DNA of 64,000 nucleotides from Thysanoteuthis rhombus (Eukaryota; Mollusca; Cephalopoda; Oegopsida; Thysanoteuthidae). The stretch's first letter is position 1. Every line of letters starts with the position of its first letter. The stretch spans positions 26,322,210-26,386,209 of the forward strand of contig OY735206.1 in the NCBI GenBank assembly GCA_963457665.1. The letters are read 5' to 3'. Below, one piece after another: positions 22,105 through 37,106 of the stretch. The notes below the pieces were generated by a model that saw nothing but the letters and a program-made list of their open reading frames with translations, had not been told where the DNA came from and did not search any database. A program made the position numbers and the translations under genes.

Positions 22105-25100
22105 TGATATTTGTGTGTGTATGTGTGTGTGCTTGCATGTGTGTACTGTATGGCGATTGTGAGTAGGCTTTCATCGTACCAGATCTGTTAAGAAAGTATC
22201 CAGCCAATTTGGATGTCTCGAAAAACGATTGGGCAACTAATCAGAGGGTGTACCGATATACCTGCACGGAACAGTCAGTGTAAGAAAAACTGTTGAGTGA
22301 GCTTGTGTCCAGTCTGACTGTTACATTCACATGGACAGAGTTAGTAGATAATTCATGCCCGATGCCAGTTTTGTTTTTTCGTTGTTTTTTTGCTTTTGCT
22401 TTTTTTGTGTGCATCTCACAGATATATCATCTTCACAACAGTCAAGGATAAGATATTTTGCTCTTCAGAAGATAATTCAGACAACTCGACGAGATTAAGG
22501 GAAGCAAAACAGACTGTTTACGTTTCTCCCAAAAGAGGACTCTGCAAACTTTTTGCAAAAGTAAAAAACAAAACAAAACAAGATATACACATGTGAGATT
22601 CAAAGTTGACTCCTACAAACTGGAAAGAGACATTTTCCAACTACCAGAGGAATTCTTCCGAACATCAAATGTCTGTCAACTTTTTAAACACACCTTGAAA
22701 CCTATGCCCATTTACTTTGAGCAGTCGTGTTCAATGTACAGGCGCAATTATTTATCAAGCGAATTTCAAATTGACGAAACTCCAGTAATCTTCGACTAAA
22801 CGTTCTAGGGAGGCATTATACCAGCATACAAAGGCTCCAAAAATCATATTGGAGCTCAATATCCTATTTATAAGTATGATTAAACAAAATATTAATCAAA
22901 AATTTACTCTTAAATTTAAAAAAAAAAACACTCAATCAGCTTGCCGAAAAGAATATATCCAGCCTTTCAAACTGACATTTCAATGTAAAACGAAGGACGT
23001 ACCGATTTTTCATGATTTCGTTGACTTTACACGGATAAGTTGTCTGATTAGGCTTTTAAATAAAATGAAATTTTAAGATGTAATATTTTTGGCTGCTTTT
23101 GTATCTCTTTCGCGCCCCTCGTAAGTTGGTTGAAAACAACAATTGGTTTATGCGCGCAAAACCTAAGATTACCTAAATCCCTTACTGTATGACGCTTTGT
23201 AAAGTTTATTCACTTTCAGAGAGATATGTTCTCCAAGGACAAACGGCTAAAATAACCAGTAAACACATAAATAGCTGACAATTCAATCGGGAACAGGTTC
23301 GTGCATCGTGATTCTAAACATTCACACGTTGAAAACCCGATATCTCAGTATTGAACGTGAAGCCCTTGTTGCAGATGCAACGTATACAAAACTATGAAGA
23401 CCCATGCATTGAATATAGCCTGCGCCGCCTTCCAGTCTCTGTAGCAAAATCTTATTCACTCACAAATAAATTCCCATATGTTTTCGATCATTTTCATCTT
23501 ATTTCCCCTTGCGAATGATTGTTTTATTCGAACCAAAAGCATAAATAGATTCATTCCTCAAATGCTTGTTTCTTTCATGTATTTTACAACACCCCAAATT
23601 ATATAGAGAAAAATACAAGTGAGACAAGAAATATTAGGATTTCCAGTTTACGTAACGCTAGCACACAAGCTTTCAATTAAATTTCCTGAAATAATGTTCG
23701 TTTGTTGTAAATGTTAAATCACAAAAATGACTTTCCAAAAATGTCAATGCCTGATTAAATTATGTCTTTCAACTCATCGGGTTCTATTCGACCCTCATTT
23801 ACCTCTTCAGTTTCGAAACTTCGAAAACTCTAAGACCTTATTTACAAAAGAAATATTTTGATAGACCCCTATTTTTACATTTTGGTTTTCGTTCGCAATC
23901 AATTAAGTACAACAATAGAGCATGTTGACCAACGAGAATCTTATCTATTCTATGTATTCAAATTCTGATATGCAGTACATGGATTCGTAGAATGACTTTG
24001 CGATGGATGGTGTTGTTTCTCCACCATAAGATGCGTAACGCCAGGTTCAGATGGAAGACTGCTGTAGACATTACGGTTCAAAGACCGATGTTTAGAAACC
24101 AGTACTTTATTTTCAATTACACAAAAAATATTTTCCTTAACCTTTGGGTTAATCTTTTACACGTTAAAAGCAATTCCTACATTTTCAATTTGAGAACGAA
24201 GAACATGTAGATGCTATAGCTGAACAAATAATCGAAATAGAGAGCACTCAGAGAGGACATGCTAATGTAACCACCATTGTCACTAAAAACTGAATCCTCT
24301 TCTCAACTGAACCACGTCCTTCGCTCCTACCATACGCATATAGGGATAGTTTTGCCTGCACCAGAATCAAATGCGTTCCTACGTACGGTAAAATATCTAT
24401 TTACAGTTGTCAGATGATCTAATCCAACGTTTAAAATCATCCCCCCCCTTATCGCTTGGCATCATAGTTGTTTTTGTTTCTACGCTCATTGTATTAGTAT
24501 CAGCAGTATCTTTATTTCAGCTGGAGAATTATAAACAACATTGTCAATTCGGCGGAGCCTCCAAAATATCAATCCTTTCAAACATTTCCTTTCGGTTGGG
24601 GCAGTATATAAATGGCCATGATCCTTAGTAGGCTTAGCCATGTAAGAACATATTCAAAATTTATGTAGGGTAAAATTTTGTATATAAAAATTTCACTTCC
24701 TAATAGGTTATTCTAAGAGAGAGAGGGATAGAAAAGGAGAGAGTATGATGAAGAAAAAGCTAACGAAAGAGAATAAGGTGAGGAAAAAAGTAAGAGAGTG
24801 AGTAAGGTAAAGTAAAATAGAGTAAGAAAGGAGTAATAGAAAGAGAGATATAGTTAAAGAAAGAGAGCAAAGTGATAAAAAAAAGACGGAGTAAGTAACA
24901 ACAGCAAGATGAGATGTAGGTTTTAAAGAGAGAGAGAAATATTTTGAAGAAAGAAGGATGATTTGTCTTGCCGGAAAATTTCATTTTTTCTCACCTCTTT
25001 CAGGGGCGATAAATGGTGATGAAAAAAAAACATTTCAAGAATGTTTTGCTACGAGCCAATCTTTAGCGCGTTATGTTCAACAAGAACTAAAGAGATATTA

Positions 25101-26388
25101 TTCATCTTGCAGAAAGGGAGAATATATTTAACACCCCGGTTCCTGTTTGTCAGCCAACTCTAAAGCTGCAGTTACGAAGTAATGCATAAATATTTTACAT
25201 CGCACGAAAGAAATTCTTCGGTCAACAGCGGATTTTTTTCTCTAGTTTGACAGTCAAAAGTTGCTATAGAGCGCAAGATTAACGGAATAAAGTGAAACCA
25301 TAAAAAAAAAAAAAACGAGAGCAGCAGAGACTCTCCAAAACCAAGCCAAAATTGGTCAAAATCAAGCCAATACCCCAAAGGTTCAAGCTTGCGTTCTGCA
25401 TTTTCGCTTTTCTCACTTCACACACAAGAAATGCGCTGAATCCAGCGTAAATAGCGTTAAATCAACAACAGTGGTGGCGAATAATACAAGTTAACCAACG
25501 CACAATAAAATCTCTTGTGAAGTAAAAGTTATCTATTGCAATAAAAAAGCCCCGACCAACATAGAGGATAAAGTTGCAATCAATCATAATATAAGCAGCA
25601 TTTTATTGTGCTAACTATGTGATGGTATTAAGAGGAGGAGAGACAGTGATACAATGTTGATTAGTTCAATAGTCCAATTGACGTGCATCCTCCGCAAGTT
25701 ATTTGGAATCTCTGTTCTTTTGTTGGCTTGAGAGTTGAGAGCAGAAGAGCTTCGATATTTTCAGCCACTATTTTAGTTCCACGCACAACATCAGTTCTTA
25801 CCGAGCCCCTCGGTAATATAAAGTAGACTTGGAGGCCGCAGGCACCCAAGGTAGCTTCACTCACTTTATACTATGCTATCTTATCGATTGACAAACCGAC
25901 ACTTTCCTGCATTTCCCCATGGTATTGGTGCAAAGTTAACACAGAGTGTAGTTTGAACTCAGTTCACCTTGCCCAACGCTATTTCATGTTAAGGGAGATT
26001 AATTTATTCTAAGTGTAATAAATAAAAGTGAACCCGAACTAGCTGAGCCAGAGTTTGAACTCGTTTCACAGTTCTTTCTTTCTGCACTGTTGGCAGCCCG
26101 GAGAAGTTTCACCTCCTTTGACGTATAAGCAGAAAATAATTCGATTTTTTGCTGACCTATCCTAGAGAGGATAATTCTTCAGCTGATACATGTGGACATT
26201 TAATTTTGGAAAGGAAAATTCGAACTAATTCGAAACCTGAAGTGATTTGAGAATGATTTAATAGGACACACATGGTAACTTAATTAAAAGTTCTCAATCT
26301 ATGTTTCCGTTGATACAGAAAAATAATTCAGTTTCAACAAAACAGCTAGGAGTGACAGATGTATACAGCATTAGAATTTTAAAACAAG

Positions 26389-26390
<2 letters not shown>
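22105..26390. other. Long intergenic stretch, nothing firmly recognised
   Basis: No coding region is supported. Around 22175-22335 is a higher-complexity stretch (CAGATCTGTTAAGAAAGTAT onward) that feels like the end of a DNA transposon, but I found no partner end. Around 24710-24950 the plus strand is a purine-rich, GA-biased block. A 67-codon ORF at 25661-25864 (-) and a 73-codon ORF at 24407-24628 (+) are unrecognised. Two B-box-like sequences lie at 25930-26110 (separate entry). Confidence 0.45.
25930..26110 (-). repeat. Possible SINE-like segment with two B-box-like motifs
   Basis: The minus strand carries GAGTTCAAACT twice, near 26056 and near 25958, each preceded by a GTGAA block. The first is followed by TCAGCTAGTTCGGGTTC and then TTTATTTATTACAC. 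This resembles a Pol III B box repeated in tandem. No convincing A box was found. Confidence 0.25.
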
Positions 26391-26481
<91 letters not shown>

Positions 26482-26565
26482 GATAGATAGATAAATAGAT
26501 AGATAGATGGATAAAGAGAGAGAGAGAAAGAAAGAGAAAAAGAGTGAGAGAGTGTGTGTGTGTGT
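26391..26565. repeat. (TA)n-(GATA)n-(GA)n-(GT)n compound microsatellite
   Basis: A TA tract with TACA interruptions (26391-26480), then GATA (26480-26512), GA/AAGA (to about 26550) and a short GT run. Confidence 0.95.
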
Positions 26566-26703
26566 GATACAAATCAAGGATGCAATGTATCATAATATCA
26601 CATAATACAATATCCAATATATGATGGGTTATTTCTTAAAGTGCTCTACATTCAACTAAGCCTAAACAGGGCAGAACTTGAACGTGTTTGCATAGCAAAT
26701 TCT

Positions 26704-26704
<1 letters not shown>

Positions 26705-26790
<86 letters not shown>

Positions 26791-26833
26791 TGTGTGTGTA
26801 TGTTTATGTGTGTATATATATATATATGTATAC

Positions 26834-26884
<51 letters not shown>
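26705..26884. repeat. (TA)n-(TG)n-(TA)n-(TG)n compound microsatellite
   Basis: Two alternations of TA and TG within 180 bp. All four overlapping ORFs are artefacts of it. Confidence 0.96.
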
Positions 26885-26885
<1 letters not shown>

Positions 26886-27067
26886 TCTTGAGAGCCACAC
26901 AGCTTTGAACAGTAAACAAATCTGAAAATATTTTTTGAAATATCATATTTGAATCGTTCCTCTCAAATATTTCCCAAATTCTATCCATGTGATTTTTTAA
27001 GTATTTTTTTCTGTTTTACACCTTTTTTGTTATAATCCTTTGTGTCACCTTTCCATTTGGCGATCAG

Positions 27068-27068
<1 letters not shown>

Positions 27069-27111
<43 letters not shown>
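27069..27111. repeat. (TA)n microsatellite
   Basis: A pure TA run of about 43 bp. Confidence 0.95.
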
Positions 27112-27114
<3 letters not shown>

Positions 27115-27124
27115 AGTCCTAGCT

Positions 27125-27240
27125 ATATGGATCAACTTAATGTAAGTAGGAAGATCGTTATACCTAATGGTAGCGCTTTGTCGAAGCAGAGAGAAGTTTG
27201 CCGGAACGGGTTCGATTTTGTTTTTAGTGCGTGAAGTAAA
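27125..27240 (+). repeat. tRNA-derived SINE-like head
   Basis: An A-box-like AATGGTAGCGC near 27167 and a B-box-like GGGTTCGATTTTG near 27207 are about 40 bases apart, close to tRNA spacing. The sequence just after a (TA)n tract is otherwise unremarkable. No terminator or second copy was seen. Confidence 0.35.
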
Positions 27241-30200
27241 CTAAACTGGTAATTTCATTAAAACTAATCATAAGAAACTGTCGAACAAAACCATCCCCCT
27301 CCCCCAAATAATTGAAACTTCTACTTACCTTGACATTAAATACTTATTCAAATATAAGGATGTATGACATCAAAGAATTAACAGAAACAAATAATTTTGA
27401 ACTGAGTCTCAAAATACTCAATGCCACTACATAACAGGTCCCATGGAAGATGGAAGACAGGATGAAAGTGACATTCAGTGCTGAATCATGAATCTGCATT
27501 GGTCAGGGCCATGTTGCTTTGTTTGCTGTAATTTCGATTCACATAATGACAATACAGCAATGATCATTTATACATTTCGTCTCTTTTTTAAATCTTGAGG
27601 AAATAAAGTTAAAATATTGAAATCAAAGTGTACTTTGCAATTAAAACTCTTCCCAAATAAGGGGCTACATGGCTCACCGCACAGCACTACATACCTATAC
27701 AGTAATATCAGAGTCAAACACACCGATTTAGAAATAAATGTAGAATTGTCAAAGACCTCGGAAATGGTCAGTTGTCCATCAAAAAGTGCATAGTATAACA
27801 CTTTTCGACAACTATTACTCTTAATATATATTCAAACCTAGGTTCATATAAGTAGGAACAAGAACACCTTATAAAGAATCAATGAAATGTCCTTTGTCAG
27901 TTTAAATACTGTAACTTCATGAAATATATATCAAACGAATTAGATTAGATTATTCAAATTAATTTCCACGGACCAGCTTGTGGGAATATTTATCAAATTA
28001 GATGCCGAGGAAAAAATGTGAAATCATTAACAAAAATATCACAGAAAGTAGTTTGTTTCTTTCGATGGGGCGGGGAGCTTTTATGAAATGAATTTATGAA
28101 AATGTGAATGTGTTGAGACACTGAACTCGATGATAAAAGACGATATTCTCTAATTCTTTATCGATCTTTATCCAACTGCCTGTAATTGTGCATACCAGAT
28201 CAGCTCTTCAAATGGAACATTTTCACTGATCAATCTTATGAAAAGAACTTTCCCCATGAAAATTTGATCTGAAACCTGGACTGTTGGTTAGCCATATCTC
28301 CATTTCCTGAGGGATAGTTTTACACTCTTTGATCTGTGGCAAAATACTCTATCTTCCTGAAAAAAAACTGTCCATCACCAAACGTATTCTCTATCGATGG
28401 AATGAAAAAAAAAGTCCTTTACCTGTTATGCCAGCCTATATAATTAGTGTGGGGGAATTTACTTATTTTTTCCAGGCTGTCATCTTCATATATTGCATTG
28501 AAATTGCAGCAAACAAAAGTCACTGCATCATTCCTTTGACCAAAGTAGAATCGTTATTCAGCTCTGGATATCACTTTCATCCAACCATCCACATTCTACG
28601 GGACTTTCTCTTTAACTAACCGTAATATTGTTTTCTTCTCCTCAAGTGTTAGGTCCGATTTTTATTATGAGTTTCCTGTCAATAAATTCAATTTATTTCA
28701 GTTGAATTTTAACAATTCTATTGTAAGCATTAAGTCCTCTCCGAGCCCATTTGTCCTTCATTGGTTTCGTTGTCCATTTTTCGAGGCATGCCGTTTTGTA
28801 TTGTCTTTTTTGACCCTATGAATGTCTCCCGTGATTTACACGTATGTTCATAACCTCTTGATTTTGTATACAAGTGATTCAAAATTTAGACGTAGCTGAC
28901 TGGGAACAACCAATGTTTGGCCACACACCATGTCTGATTTTTGTCTCAGAGGAGTTTTATAATTTTTTCCAACATTTCAAGTGAAAGCTCTCTTGTTGAC
29001 GTCACGTTTTCTTTCAATTAGCGAATTCATCAGATCGTTGATGTCTGGAAGTACTCTCTTTTAATTGTGATCTTATTTACATAAGAAATAGCGTTTTACT
29101 TAATCTTGAAAAAGTATACCATAGATTTAAATAATTTAATCATGTCTTCGAGGTATATTTCATGAAGCTAGAATATTCAACAACGGAAATAAACATTATT
29201 TGTGTGATTTATTCATTTTCTGCAGAATGAATACAAAGCTGGGTGAATATCATGCAACGGCACTGATTCCATAAGTCTTGCGGGGGCAAAGTACTCTTCG
29301 ACTTACGACTGGATTCCGTTTCGATTAGCAGGTTGTAACTTGAAATGGTTGCATGTTGGACAAATTATTCTTTGGGGTGTTTTAATTTTATGATTTCCCA
29401 TTGGAAACTCTCCTGCTGTGTCACATTTATTCTTTTGCTCAGTGCTGGCAATTTAGATGTGATTTTTCAATTCTGGAAGATATTCTCATATTTGAAAATT
29501 GAGGAAAAAAAATTGGCTACACTGGACATAAAACAATAGAAACTGAAATAAATATCCTCATACTCTCAACACTGGACGCATTAATTCAGAAAAAAATCAA
29601 TACAGACATTGAAATTGGCAACACTATTTTTATTTCCCTACGAATTTCAAAAAGTAGAGTTGAACACCAATACATAATCGTATTTATAAAATGGCATGAT
29701 ATACATAATATGATGTAAAATAATTTATTTTTAGAAAAACAATGTATAAGGAGGAATGTGTGTTCTACATCCCCCTCTGTGAGTTGAGGGATGGGAAAGA
29801 CACTAGTTTCAAGAGGGTGTGTAAGGTGTTTCATAAGTTGAGTATTGTTTGGTAAAATATTTTTGAAAAGGGAAATTTTTACTGAGGTTCATCCATGTGG
29901 GTTAGAGCGAGACATACACGTTTCAAGAATGTCCTTAATGTGTTTTCTAAGTGAAATATTGTTTTGTGAAATGTTTCCAAGGAAAACAAATCTCCACTTG
30001 CTTTCATAGCCGTCGGTTGATGGGTTAGACACAGGTTTTAAGAATGCCATTATTGTGTTTCTTAAGAAAAATATAGTTATTATTGAAATCAAAAAGAATT
30101 TTACAACACAAGTACATCCAAGAGTATACATACTCATGGTATTGATATGGTATGTTTATTCTTATAATGTACAATTACAATCTATATATTTTCTTGTACT

Positions 30201-30243
30201 TTATCAGCTCTTATATAATTATTGAAACATTCCATCAGGTAGA

Positions 30244-30245
<2 letters not shown>
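27241..30245. other. Long intergenic stretch, nothing recognised
   Basis: AT-rich with several 75-96 codon ORFs in both strands, none with a signature I recognise. No repeat shared with the rest of the window was seen. Confidence 0.5.
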
Positions 30246-30318
<73 letters not shown>

Positions 30319-30361
30319 TTATTATTATTATTATTATTATTATCATTATTATTATTATCAT
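30246..30361. repeat. (TA)n-(ATT)n compound microsatellite
   Basis: TA to about 30312, then ATT/ATC units. Confidence 0.96.
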
Positions 30362-30433
30362 TTAGGAGTCTGACTTTTATATTAACGTGATCTTTTGATA
30401 TGGTACGGCAGATCATAAGTCGGGATGTCTGCA

Positions 30434-30530
30434 CGCACACACACACACACACATACATACACACACACACACATACACACGCACACACGCACACAGACAT
30501 GAATATATATATGTGTGTGTGTGTGTGTGT
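30434..30530. repeat. (CA)n-(TA)n-(GT)n compound microsatellite
   Basis: A CA tract with CATA interruptions (30434-30496), a short TA bridge, then GT (to about 30530). The CA and GT arms are complementary and could form a hairpin. Confidence 0.93.
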
Positions 30531-30867
30531 CTGTTTGTACCTATTGTGGTTGATAAGAGATCGTTCAGAAGGATGATGAAAATGACAAATGTGAGGTGAT
30601 AGGAAGACTCAAAAAATATGTATTCAATTTTTTTATCAAGCCGTGGGAATGTTTTGATACATTCTGACAGCTACCAACCATATTTGCCTAAGGAAGAATA
30701 TTTTCAGCAGTTCACAAAAAAATTGCTGTGTACATGTTATGATGCCGAATAGAGATTGGGAATATTTTTGTGTTTTGTTTAGTTGTTTATAATGGATGGA
30801 TGTGTCTGTATTTGTGTAGATGAGAGTAACATCTGATTTGAAAAGATACGGATCTGTGAGAGATGGA

Positions 30868-30869
<2 letters not shown>

Positions 30870-30920
<51 letters not shown>
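30870..30920. repeat. (TA)n microsatellite
   Basis: A pure TA run of about 50 bp. Confidence 0.96.
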
Positions 30921-30923
<3 letters not shown>

Positions 30924-33699
30924 CTGTGGGGGTGTAAATTTTTGGTATCACCTAATGTGCAAGAAACCCTCGAAAAATTCCATTCTTGCTTAGTTGCATG
31001 TTCACAATGGATATGCTTCCGGTAAGAATTTGTTGATAAATTCAAGTTGTGTGAGTTGCCAGCTGTTGAGCGTTACCTGCTGTTGTTTCCATATTCCTTT
31101 CAAAAACTTTTTTCATATCGTTGAATAGCAGCTGTTTGACTTCTGGATGCTAATTTGTGTTTGAAAGCTGTTGCACGTTACCAAACAACACTATGGATCC
31201 TGAGTATTTGACAGGTATCTCATTTCCAGATGCACGCACACTCAACAGAATATTGACAAATTAATCGTCATGAGTGATGCTGCTGACATAAGGAACGCTC
31301 CACACAACTTAAATGTATTTATTTGACTAGGACATTGCAAGTCCCAAAAGTACATGTTATGAAAGGTCCTGACTATGCAGTCTGCTATAATTATCCTGCA
31401 AAATAATTTGTCTTCTGAAGAAAATTATGGATTTGGAGTATTTCCATTATTTCTGTTTAGTGTTTTCAATTTGCGAGTTTGTTCTTTTTTCATAATTCCA
31501 AAGTCTCGGGAGATTATGGACAGAAACAATCATATTTTGATTGGTTTTCTACATAACCAAATCAACTTTAAGCTCCACACTGTGCTTCACAATGTACTGA
31601 CAAATATATGCATGGTGGCATTCAACTCCGTACAGATACCAGTTGTTGAGTGATAAAGATGCAAGAATACATACACAGATTTTTAGTTGTATGAAATAGG
31701 ATCAAGTATTCTCAAGTATCATTGTTTTTTGACTGCTTGCAGTTTCTTTCCATTTAGATAGAATTTCGTTTTGAGTGGTTGCAATGAATATCAATTTGAA
31801 TGACAACAAAAAATAATTTAAACATTTTAGATGCTTTGAGTATCAAGATAACTATAGTGTTAGTTAACAAACTGAACTAACTTGGGCAACTATTCTTTTC
31901 ACCTCCACAGTCAAAGTTCAAAAATGTGTATGCCTAGCCGTCACCTCATTCTTTTCTTTCTCTGCTTTCATATCCACACTATACATAGGAAAAAATTGTA
32001 TTGACTTCAAAGAAAATTCGTTGCTTGGCTGATCATGTTACAAAACAATGGATCAAATTCTACGATGGGTACCGGAATTTGCGTTCTCTACTTATACCTC
32101 TATGAGGGAAGGTGTTAGAAACAGATGATGAAAAAGGAAAATAAAGAGTTAGTCAGCATATGTAAATTGAACTTTTTTTTTTACTATTAAATCTTTATTT
32201 TCATTTAGATGTGTCCACACAACTTTTAGACCCTATCCAGTTGATCCGTCAGTCGGTCCCATGAATGTAAAACAATAAATATAGAGAAAAAAAAGGTTTG
32301 AAGTTATTAAAAGGCAAGACATCCTCAGAAATATGTGATGTATTTAAAGAATGTGTACCTTTATCAAGTTTTTACTGCTACCATTGATGTCAAAATGAAA
32401 ATAAGTCAAACTTTACTCATTAATGTTCGTAAAAAATGGCCATTTACGATTTTTTTGAAACAATGCCCGAAAAAATCTCATATTGCAATATTTTAAAAGT
32501 ACCAAAAGTACCAATGAACTTGTCTTCCTCCTCCATCCATTCTATGATGGACTCATCATTCTTGTTAGTTAGATATATGCTGTCTGGGTGCTTTGTAATT
32601 TGAATTTATCCTCCGATCGGGTGTTAATTTATGGAGGTACATATTCCAGACCTTTGCTCTGCTGATTGCAGCATCAATTACCAATAGAATCCGAAGGAAA
32701 ATATTTCAAAAGACTATCGATCCAAAATAATTGAGTTAATTCAATGCTTCCTCGCAGGTACCCACAGCTATACGCAGCGTTTATTCCTGAAGCATTCAAG
32801 CAACCATTTAGCCGTAAATAACCTTAATAATTCATTTCAGGTTATTTTGAGACTATTAAAAACCGAAAACCAGAACTGTCATCAAGACTGTCAAAATAGG
32901 TTTTCTTCAAATATTCAGGTGGTATGGCTATATATGTAAGTGTCGGGCGCACTGACCGCACTAAGGAAGATACATATCTGCAAATTCAAACATTTACTCC
33001 CAATTATATCAAGATAAAAAAATTTTATTTTCTCGATTTTTTTTTTTTGTCTTTTTTTTTTTAAATTCACCCTTTACAAGGTTTTAGAGGTGGGGACAGA
33101 TTTCAATGTGCTTATGCTCAATCAGTTTGTGTCCTGCAATATTCAGGTTTGGCTTTCGATTTTTGCTTTTTCTTTTTTTTTAAGGGGGGGATGAGACCTT
33201 TTTTGTGATCCTTACTCAACAAAAGAAAAATTAACACATTTAATGATCATCATTTTTTTCTTCAAATTTTGTAATGATAATTACGGTGCCAAAAGACGGT
33301 GTTCGCCTGGCAGTTTCTATTGAATGACCACCGAGCCCCAGCCCTTTTTTTCTGAGGATATGGTTAATCTGGGTAATTCTTTTTGAAACGGATCTCTTCC
33401 GTTCATTTGTTTCAATAATGACAACAACAACTACGCAATTTATCCCCTCAATGATTCGATCTGGAAAAAAAGATAGAAAAAGAAAAGGAGACGTACGAGA
33501 TGCAATGAAGCATTTTTTGTGATTTGCCGAATTTGGCAAATGTTTCCAAGTGCAATTGAACAATTTATTTTGGCGAAGAATTCAGATTTGGCCAAGAACC
33601 GAGATTCCTGGATGTACTGAGTGCGTTGCAGAAAAGAAAGAGCCGGTGATTTATAAGTGTTCTCTTTTTGAGAAATGGGAACAAAAATTGAATTGAACA

Positions 33700-33700
<1 letters not shown>
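30921..33700. other. Long intergenic stretch, nothing recognised
   Basis: No gene supported. T-homopolymers occur at about 33038-33062 and 33168-33182. Confidence 0.5.

Positions 33701-33701
<1 letters not shown>

Positions 33702-33792
<91 letters not shown>
33702..33792. repeat. (TA)n-(TG)n compound microsatellite
   Basis: TA to 33739, then TG to 33792, with no interruption. Confidence 0.96.
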
Positions 33793-35190
<1,398 letters not shown>

Positions 35191-35249
35191 TCCCTACAGC
35201 TGGTGGATATGTTTCTATCGTATGCATATTTTGTCAAATTACTTTTTAT

Positions 35250-35876
35250 TTTCCATGATATGCACCGGTCAAATTTGGGGATACATCAACCTCGGACAAT
35301 GAATCTCCATGAGATCCTTGAGAGAGAAGGAAATCAAGCAAAGAATCACTCTGGGATGGCAAGCCTCCAGCAGGGCAAGCTCAACTTTTAAAAAAACAGA
35401 TGTTCCAAATTATATTTTAAAAAAGACTGTACAACCAATGCATTCTCCCGATAGTCACTCATGGAACTAAAACATGGAACCTAACCAAGAGACAGACTGA
35501 AAAACTGAGAGGTATGCAACGTGTGCATGAGAAAATCATGCTCAACCTTACATAGAGAGAACACAAGACAGCACAGGATATAAAGAAGAAAAAGGGAGTC
35601 TGTGACATCATAAAAAACTATTAAAAAACTCATATGGCAATGGGTACGCCAGGTTGCAAGAATGAAAGACAGCTGATGGACATCACGTCTCACAACATGG
35701 ATCCCCAAAAATCACATAAGAAACCAAGGCCAACAAAACACAAGATGGAGGGAGAACTAGACAAATTCAGGAAATACACATACGCAACGCCAACGAGAGA
35801 CAATGGTGGCGAATCCTGAGGAAGGTCTATGTCCAACGACGGACGTTGAAACACTGCTACTGCTGCAGCTGCTCCC
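35250..35876 (+). pseudogene. RTE-type LINE fragment: C-terminal reverse transcriptase
   Basis: The clearest C-terminal copy of the main family. The plus strand gives, with a few frame changes: a YINLGQ block near 35270 (usual YKYLGQ), EIKQRITLGWQA, YNQCILPIVTHGTKTWNLTK near 35440-35490, RVHEKIMLNLT near 35520, KTAQDIKKKKG, ARLQE and HNMDPQ blocks, then a WWRILRKVYVQRRTLKHC C-terminus near 35800-35850. It is 5'-truncated: the endonuclease and catalytic FADD motif are absent. A (GAT)n tail follows directly. Confidence 0.82.
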
Positions 35877-35906
35877 GATGATGATGATGATGATGATGAT
35901 GATGAT
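35877..35906. repeat. (GAT)n tail of RTE copy
   Basis: About ten GAT units directly after GCTGCAGCTGCTCCC, the same junction type as at 3.5, 18.45 and 20.87 kb. Confidence 0.9.
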
Positions 35907-36232
35907 ATACTTTATCCTGCATTTTATATATCTCTGTTCTTTGTTCCTATTTTCTCAATTTTTAATCTGTTAAAATTCAATATCAGTTTGACCGGTTGAA
36001 GATGTATTTTTTGTCAGTATTTGCTTGTGATATTTTGTACTTGTTCACTATATCCGATTACAAAGCTTGAGTTGGATACATGGTCTTGGATCTGCATTGT
36101 TTACTTAAATGTGTACTGTGTAGCACACACCACCGTCTGACCATAGTTTCTTTTTAACTACACCGAAATATGCACCAATTCTATCTCGCATTTATGAGTT
36201 ATTTGATAACATGATTTAGTCAAAACAGATAA

Positions 36233-36245
36233 TATATATATATAT

Positions 36246-36300
<55 letters not shown>

Positions 36301-36349
36301 TATATGTACATACATACATACATACATGCATACATACATACATACATAC
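36233..36349. repeat. (TA)n-(CA)n-(TA)n-(CATA)n compound microsatellite
   Basis: TA with a short CACA insert, then CATA units to about 36349. Confidence 0.95.
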
Positions 36350-37100
36350 ACAATTATGATATGTAAAAACCAAGAGAAGGAGAATCTGACTTTAGGATGT
36401 TTAGGGTAATCGTGTGATAGCTGAGACTTTTATGGTTGGGTCATTCTAAAATCAAATCTAATATATATGTATATATAACATCATTAATGAATTTTGTTTA
36501 ATACATTTAAACCAAGAGAATTTATCATATGGTATTCTGCAATTTATGCATGGTTCAAAATAACCAATTATTTTTAGTTTGTAAGAGGAGGAAAAAATTT
36601 ATTGAGATACTAGTGGAACAAACTCTTCAGGAAATTTGGATAGTCACTTGAACAGGAACAATCCTGACCAAAACCTTCCAAATTCATCAGGAAGCTTGCA
36701 AATATGGAGGGGGGGCATGATGAAGAAAAAGAAACCAACGGATGCAAAACTGAATAAAATGAAACGAAAGGTCTGTATAGATTAGGGAATACAAGCAATA
36801 AGTAATATGACTACAGTAATATTGGATTGAAAAAAAGTTGAAATAAAACCAGGGGTTGTATTGTCATCAATACATGAACCTAGTCAAACGTGTGAAACCC
36901 TTCTAAAAGATTATCACTTGAAAGAGCAGTGTCTACAGGAACAAAGAAACATATCGGGCCAACAATGACAGTCAGGATTGACGATTTGTAATAGATCACC
37001 ATGATTAAATACGTCAAACAAAAACAAAATATATGAGCTCCAGATGCTAAACTACGTCAACATAAAGGAGAGAAATCACTTTAGAAAGTAGCTATGAACG
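36350..37100. other. Intergenic stretch, possible 5' part of the next LINE
   Basis: Nothing is recognised. The 5' end of the LINE that becomes identifiable at 37.1 kb may lie here, but no zinc-finger or other N-terminal motif is readable. Confidence 0.4.
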
Positions 37101-37106
37101 ACCATA

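Noticed and set aside
21710..22162. 150-codon ORF, the longest in the window
   Set aside because: Made of (TCTA)n, (TA)n and (ATT)n translated as Tyr/Ile and Leu runs; the other frames are equally open.
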